DNA from: an uncultured Oscillochloris sp. | Lineage (GTDB): Bacteria; Chloroflexota; Chloroflexia; Chloroflexales; Chloroflexaceae | Direction: 5' to 3' | Assembly (NCBI GenBank): GCA_903877345.1 | Contig: CAIRDL010000457.1 | Span: forward strand, 1-10,591 | Length of the DNA: 10,591 nt | Shown: piece by piece, positions 6,036 through 10,591 of the stretch | How the letters are laid out: each line of letters begins with the position of its first letter | How positions within the stretch are numbered: the stretch's first letter is position 1 | Position numbers and translations under genes: made by a program | The notes under the pieces: model-generated | What the model was told of the DNA's origin: nothing | Databases searched by the model: none | Seen by the model: only the letters and a program-made list of their open reading frames with translations

Positions 6036-9000
6036 ATGCGGCATCAGTCTTTGCGATGGGTTCTGCTGCATCTGCTTACGTTGGCGAGCCTGTTGCTCAA
6101 TCTGGTGCCGTCCTTCGCCCCACGTAGCTTCGCCGCCGAGTCGGCCTCGCCCACGGCACCTACGCCTGCGTTCCTTGCGCCCACCAGCCCTGATACGGGC
6201 ACCGGCGGGACGACGGGATCTGCGGCGCAGCGACCACACCAAGCGCCCCAAAACCGCATCGGGTCGCCCGAAGGCACCGCAGCACGTCAGCGAGCCCTGC
6301 GCCAGCAAACGGCCCCCGTGAACGCCGCCATCCCGCGTTTGCCGGGTGCTGACTCCGCAGGTGCCGCGCCAGCGACCGCATCGGGCCTCACTGCGCCGTC
6401 GCTCCACGCCAATGCCGCTGCGCCCAATGTGTCCCCGCTGACGCCCCCCGCACCAGCGGTTACGCGCCCTACACCGCCCGACCCACTGGCCCCGCGCCAG
6501 CGCACTGCCGCGCTCGATAGCGCGTTGGCGGAACTCACCCAACCGGGTGACAATCTCGCCGCAACCAACGTGCTCACGCCGACGGTCACGGTTAGCGCGG
6601 AGGGGAGCCTCACCGTCACTAGGACGTTGGTGGCACAGACTCGCACCGCCGTCTATCTCCCGCTGATTCAGACTAGTGGCACGCCAACCTCTGCGTTGCC
6701 CGTATCCACGACGCTACTCATTACCCCTGACCAGGGCGGGACGCTCCGCTCCGCCGATGGGCGCGTTCAGGTGGTCTTCCCCGCCGGGGCGGTCACTGCA
6801 CCGACGACCATTACCCTCCAGATCCTCTCGGCCCAGGCGACTCCTGGCTATCAAGCGACGGGCCTCTTCTTTACGCTGAACGCCCGCGATGCCCAGGGTC
6901 AGCCCGTGACGCCGTTCACCCAAGGGCCGCTCGTCATCACGCAGTATGCCGACACGCTGGGCTTGGTCGAGGGACGACTTCAGTTGTACGCTGCCCGCGC
7001 TGCTGGCCCGTGGCAGCCCATTGCATCCCAGGTTGACCCACAGATCAACCAAGTCACCGCAACCTTGACTGCGGCAGTGCTCCACGGTGCTGTGGTTCAG
7101 GTGAACCGTCCGGCAAGCGTCGTCACCGCAACGGGTGATGCCATGACGACGTTTGCGCTGTTGGTGCCAAATCAGGTGCCCATTACTGGAAGCCAGACCA
7201 TTACGCTCTGCGCTGGCACCGAGCTTTGGGCCAGCCCCGGCGACATTTGGCACAATACCGTCACGCCCTTTGTGGTGCCCGAAAACAACTACGCGGTCAT
7301 GCTGATTAACCCCAACCACAATAGCCCCTACGCGGTTGGCGGGGTGCTGTGGTGGAATACCAGCCGCAAGGTGGTGACGAATACCGCCGGTGACGGTACA
7401 GGCTGGGTCAGCGAGGATCAGCTTGGGGTCGCCTGTCAGATCAATGATCCTGGGATCCCCACACGCGATGTCATGGCTTGGCTGCGTGCCATGCGCGCCA
7501 AATGGCGTCAGTTTGGCTATCGGCCCGCCACTGCCACTGGCGGCGACCCGGTAAATACCGCCACCGGCAACTTCCTCGCGCAGCATACCGATGTGCAGGT
7601 GCCGGGAGTGGCAGGGTTCGACCTCGTGCTACAGCGGGTGTACAACAGCCAGGATTCCCGCGAGGGTGCCTTTGGCCTTGGCTGGTCATCCTTGTTAGAC
7701 ACGTCAGTCACGGGCGCGCCCGATGGTAGCGTGGATGTGCGCTACCCCGATGGGCACGGTGCCGCCTTCACGCCTGGTGGCGCAGGCTACACGCCGCTTG
7801 ATCCCGGCGTCTTCGACACGCTGACCCAAGCTGGGGCGGGCTTCACCCTGACCACGCCCGACCAGATCACCTACACCTTCGACGCCAAAGGCTATCTGGT
7901 CACGCTCAGTGAGCGCCACGGGAACACCATCACCGTGGTGCGCGATGGTGCCGGTCATGCGACGAGCATCACCGACAGCGCGGGGCGCACGTTCACGCTT
8001 AGCGTTACGGGCGATCAGGTGACGGCGATCAGCGACCCGGCGGGCCGTACCTGGAGCTATACCTATGATGGCACCAACCTCGCAGGCTTCACTGATGCCA
8101 ACGGCGGCACCTGGCGCTACACCTCTGCCGACCAGCGTATCACGGCGCTGGTTGACCCCGAGGGCATCACCTATCTCCAGAATACCTACGATGGCGACGG
8201 GCGCGTCGTTTCGCAGCGTGATGCGGCAGGCTCGCAGAGCAGCTTCAGCTATACCGACGGGCAGACGACCTTCCGCGATAATCTGAGCCACCCGACGATT
8301 TACACCTACGATGACCGCAAGCGCACGACCCGCCAGGAGGACGCGCTCGGTCAGGCGGAACTGTTCACCTATGCTGATGACAATACGCGCACGGCGTTCA
8401 CCGATAAGAACGGCCACACCTGGACGTACACCTACGATGCGCGTGGCAATCGGCTGACCACGACGGATCCCCTGGGCCACACCGTTAGTGCGACCTACAA
8501 CGCCACCAACGACCTAACCAGCCTCACTGATTTGGGCGGGCCGGGGGACAGTGCGCGCACCACAACCTATGCCTACAATGGCGTGGGCGATGTGATCCGC
8601 ATCGCGCAGCCCGATGGCACAATGATCCTGGCGACCTCCGATGGGCGCGGGCAACGGCTCACCCAGACCGACGCCAACGACCATACGACCACGTTCAGCT
8701 ACGATGGGCAAGGCAACCGCGTGGCGGTCGCTGACCCGCTCGGCCAGACGACCCGCTCGGCCTACGATGCCGTGGGTCGTCGCACGAGCGTCACCGATGC
8801 GAATGAGCACACCACGCAGCTTGCCTACGACGGTAACAATAATCTCACCGCCTTGACCGACCCCAAGGGCCAGCGCACCACCTTCGCCTACGACGGCAAC
8901 GATACCCTCGTCACCCAGACTGACCGGCGCGGCGGTGTCACCACCTACGCCTACGATGTCAACCTCAAGCTGATCGCCGAGACCGACCCCGAGGGCCACA

Positions 9001-10591
9001 CGACGCGCTACGCCTATGACGCGATGTACAACCGCGTCAGTCTGACCGACCCGCGTGGCAATGTGACCCAGTATCGCTACGACTCCATCTATCGGCTGAC
9101 TGCGGTGGAGGATGCACTGGCTGGTGTCACCCACTTTGCCTACGATCCCAACGGCAACGTCACCAGCGTTACCAATGCCCTTGGCACTGTAACGCGCTAC
9201 GTCTACGATGTGCTCAACCGTCAGGTCACGCAGACCGATGCGCTCAATGGGGTCACGACCTTCGTTTACGATGCGGTGAGCCGTCAGACCCAGGTCACCA
9301 ACCCGCGTGGCGCGGTGACGCGGGTGGCCTATGACCTGCTTGACCGACCTCTTCGTCGCACCGACGCGCTCGACGGCGTGCAGACCATCGGCTACGACCC
9401 CGCTGGCAACCTGATCTGCGTGACGGATGCCAACAGCCACACCACGACCCTTGGCTACGATGCCGCCGACCGCCGCATCACGCAGACCGACCCTGAGCGC
9501 CATCTCACCACGGTCGGCTACGATGCCGTCGGCAACACGACCGTGATCACCGACGCGCTGGGCCGCGTGACTCGCGCCGCCTACGATGCGAACGACAACA
9601 CGACCGTGATCACCGATGCGCTCGATGGCGTAACGACGCTCGCCTACGATGCCGAGGACACGCTGGTGGCGCGCACGGACGCCAATGACCACACCACGCG
9701 CTTCGTCTACGACCGTGACGGGCTGCTCATCACGCTGACCGAGGCGGGTGGTCAGGTCTCGCACTTCGCCTACGACGCGACCCACAACCGCATCAGCGTC
9801 ACGAATGCGAAGGGCAACACCTGGAGCGCGACCTACGACGTGCTCAACCGGCAAATCAGCGCGACCGACCCGCTCACCCACACGACGGGCTACGGTTACG
9901 ACGCACTGAGTCGGCAGATCACTGTGGTGGATGCCAACGGCATCACCACGGGCTACCGCTACGACGCGCTCGACCGTCTGGTCGCCGTGGTGCAGAACGA
10001 GCGCCCCGGACTTGCCGCCGATCACGAAACCAATGTCATCACCGGCTACGCCTATGATGCGGTGGGCAACCTCACCGCCACCACCGACGGCAATCGCGAG
10101 ACGACGACCTTCAGCTACGATCTGCTCGACCGGCTAACCCAAGAGGTGAACCCGCTGGGTCATACCTGGCGCTACGCCTATGACGCGGTCGGCAACCTGA
10201 CTCAGCGTACGGACGCCAACGGGCAGACCACGACCTATCGCTACGACGCCGACGACCTGCTGGTTCACACCGGCTACCCGGACGATAGCGGCGTCAGCTA
10301 CGCCTACGATGCGGTGCATAATCAGACCGCGATGACCGACACGCTCGGCCTGACGCGCAACGACTACGACGCGCTGAACCGGCTGGTGGCGAGCACGAAT
10401 CACGTTGGGCAGCGTGTGGGCTACGCCTACGATGCCGTGGGCAACCGTATCGCCATGACCTACCCGGACGGGCGCGAGGTGCAGTACGCCTACGACCCGA
10501 CCGACTTTGCCATCCAGATTACCGACCCAGACGGTCACATGTTCCGCGTGACCCGCGACCTCACGCATAACGTGGTGCGCGTCGAGAACCC
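6036..10591 (+). CDS. Secreted YD-repeat (Rhs-like) protein, 3'-truncated by the window edge
   Basis: The frame is open for 1518 codons without a stop and leaves the window. GGAGG (6022-6026) stands 9 bases before the ATG. Residues 1-34 form a signal peptide (hydrophobic LLHLLTLASLLLNLV, cleavage near SFAA). Residues 35-210 are Pro/Ala/Thr-rich, ending in a YLPLI segment. Residues about 229-300 resemble a ZU5 domain (GGTLRSADGRVQVVFPAGAV). Residues 390-467 resemble an SH3-like domain (GTGWVSEDQL) bounded by Cys392 and Cys467. A DUF6531-like Rhs entry domain begins at 503 (GDPVNTATGNF, later FGLGWSSLLD). From about residue 610 there are about 35 YD motifs in 21-residue (63-base) repeats, alternating YDAVGN-like and YDxLxR-like forms. 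Such repeats build a hollow shell that can enclose a C-terminal toxin; any core domain or toxin is off-window. The signal peptide suggests Sec export. Alternative: adhesin or wall protein. Confidence 0.92.
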   Translation, partial: MRHQSLRWVLLHLLTLASLLLNLVPSFAPRSFAAESASPTAPTPAFLAPTSPDTGTGGTTGSAAQRPHQAPQNRIGSPEGTAARQRALRQQTAPVNAAIPRLPGADSAGAAPATASGLTAPSLHANAAAPNVSPLTPPAPAVTRPTPPDPLAPRQRTAALDSALAELTQPGDNLAATNVLTPTVTVSAEGSLTVTRTLVAQTRTAVYLPLIQTSGTPTSALPVSTTLLITPDQGGTLRSADGRVQVVFPAGAVTAPTTITLQILSAQATPGYQATGLFFTLNARDAQGQPVTPFTQGPLVITQYADTLGLVEGRLQLYAARAAGPWQPIASQVDPQINQVTATLTAAVLHGAVVQVNRPASVVTATGDAMTTFALLVPNQVPITGSQTITLCAGTELWASPGDIWHNTVTPFVVPENNYAVMLINPNHNSPYAVGGVLWWNTSRKVVTNTAGDGTGWVSEDQLGVACQINDPGIPTRDVMAWLRAMRAKWRQFGYRPATATGGDPVNTATGNFLAQHTDVQVPGVAGFDLVLQRVYNSQDSREGAFGLGWSSLLDTSVTGAPDGSVDVRYPDGHGAAFTPGGAGYTPLDPGVFDTLTQAGAGFTLTTPDQITYTFDAKGYLVTLSERHGNTITVVRDGAGHATSITDSAGRTFTLSVTGDQVTAISDPAGRTWSYTYDGTNLAGFTDANGGTWRYTSADQRITALVDPEGITYLQNTYDGDGRVVSQRDAAGSQSSFSYTDGQTTFRDNLSHPTIYTYDDRKRTTRQEDALGQAELFTYADDNTRTAFTDKNGHTWTYTYDARGNRLTTTDPLGHTVSATYNATNDLTSLTDLGGPGDSARTTTYAYNGVGDVIRIAQPDGTMILATSDGRGQRLTQTDANDHTTTFSYDGQGNRVAVADPLGQTTRSAYDAVGRRTSVTDANEHTTQLAYDGNNNLTALTDPKGQRTTFAYDGNDTLVTQTDRRGGVTTYAYDVNLKLIAETDPEGHTTRYAYDAMYNRVSLTDPRGNVTQYRYDSIYRLTAVEDALAGVTHFAYDPNGNVTSVTNALGTVTRYVYDVLNRQVTQTDALNGVTTFVYDAVSRQTQVTNPRGAVTRVAYDLLDRPLRRTDALDGVQTIGYDPAGNLICVTDANSHTTTLGYDAADRRITQTDPERHLTTVGYDAVGNTTVITDALGRVTRAAYDANDNTTVITDALDGVTTLAYDAEDTLVARTDANDHTTRFVYDRDGLLITLTEAGGQVSHFAYDATHNRISVTNAKGNTWSATYDVLNRQISATDPLTHTTGYGYDALSRQITVVDANGITTGYRYDALDRLVAVVQNERPGLAADHETNVITGYAYDAVGNLTATTDGNRETTTFSYDLLDRLTQEVNPLGHTWRYAYDAVGNLTQRTDANGQTTTYRYDADDLLVHTGYPDDSGVSYAYDAVHNQTAMTDTLGLTRNDYDALNRLVASTNHVGQRVGYAYDAVGNRIAMTYPDGREVQYAYDPTDFAIQITDPDGHMFRVTRDLTHNVVRVEN
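9534..9659 (+). repeat. Pair of adjacent, closely similar 63-bp YD units
   Basis: Two successive 63-base units within the YD-repeat gene (9534-9596 and 9597-9659) both begin with the codons for NTTVITDAL, with the first 24 bases identical, and both end around a TACGATGC segment. Neighbouring units are much more diverged. This suggests a fairly recent unit duplication or gene conversion within the repeat array. Confidence 0.6.

Noticed and set aside
8514..10025. A 503-codon open frame on the minus strand within the YD-repeat gene, and shorter ones at 7704-8480 and 6714-7586
   Set aside because: They are antisense shadows. The 63-base period and GC-rich third positions of the sense gene keep the opposite frame open, and the peptides are periodic (GVGDA/RVGD-like) with no independent start signals.

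Overview
The window looks like a chromosomal segment of a filamentous or heterotrophic member of the Chloroflexota (order Chloroflexales is my best guess). The basis is family style rather than any marker gene: a STAND/NB-ARC ATPase with a helical-repeat tail, a DUF433/DUF5615 pair, a C-terminal domain ending in an FERRVLTYTP...GNVGxHYYxWRY signature that I associate with this phylum, a Ser/Thr kinase with a Pro/Thr-rich outer tail, and a secreted YD-repeat protein with a YLPLI segment. The DNA is GC-rich. No tRNA, rRNA, transposase or CRISPR array was seen.

Layout from left to right. (1) Bases 2-1714 (+) hold the 3' part of a STAND ATPase; its P-loop lies outside the window. (2) A tandem octamer array (1767-1846) sits between this gene and a convergent 64-codon two-helix membrane protein gene (1856-2050, -). 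(3) About 350 bases without a convincing gene carry one promoter-like element. (4) A two-gene toxin-antitoxin-like operon follows (2405-2970, +), a DUF433 protein then a DUF5615 PIN-like protein, overlapping by ATGA. (5) Bases 2985-4049 (+) hold a propeller-like/extracellular-domain gene broken by two compensating single-G indels. (6) A membrane-anchored Ser/Thr protein kinase (4113-5426, -) has a 17-bp palindrome, CTGCCACGCCGTGGCAG, at both its 3' and 5' sides. (7) A 609-base divergent control region (5427-6035) contains an extended -10 promoter inside an inverted repeat. (8) From 6036 to the window end (+) runs an uninterrupted reading frame of at least 1518 codons. It encodes a secreted YD-repeat (Rhs-like) protein with a signal peptide, a low-complexity linker, ZU5-like and SH3-like regions, a DUF6531-like entry domain and about 35 YD repeats of 21 residues. 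Its C-terminus, where any toxin or effector would lie, is not in the window.

How the parts relate is mostly inference. The kinase and the giant secreted protein are divergent and share one intergenic region, so co-regulation is possible but not shown. The DUF433/DUF5615 pair is a self-contained module. The most unusual non-coding structure is the repeated palindrome around the kinase gene, together with a shorter related palindrome just upstream of the ribosome-binding site of the YD-repeat gene.
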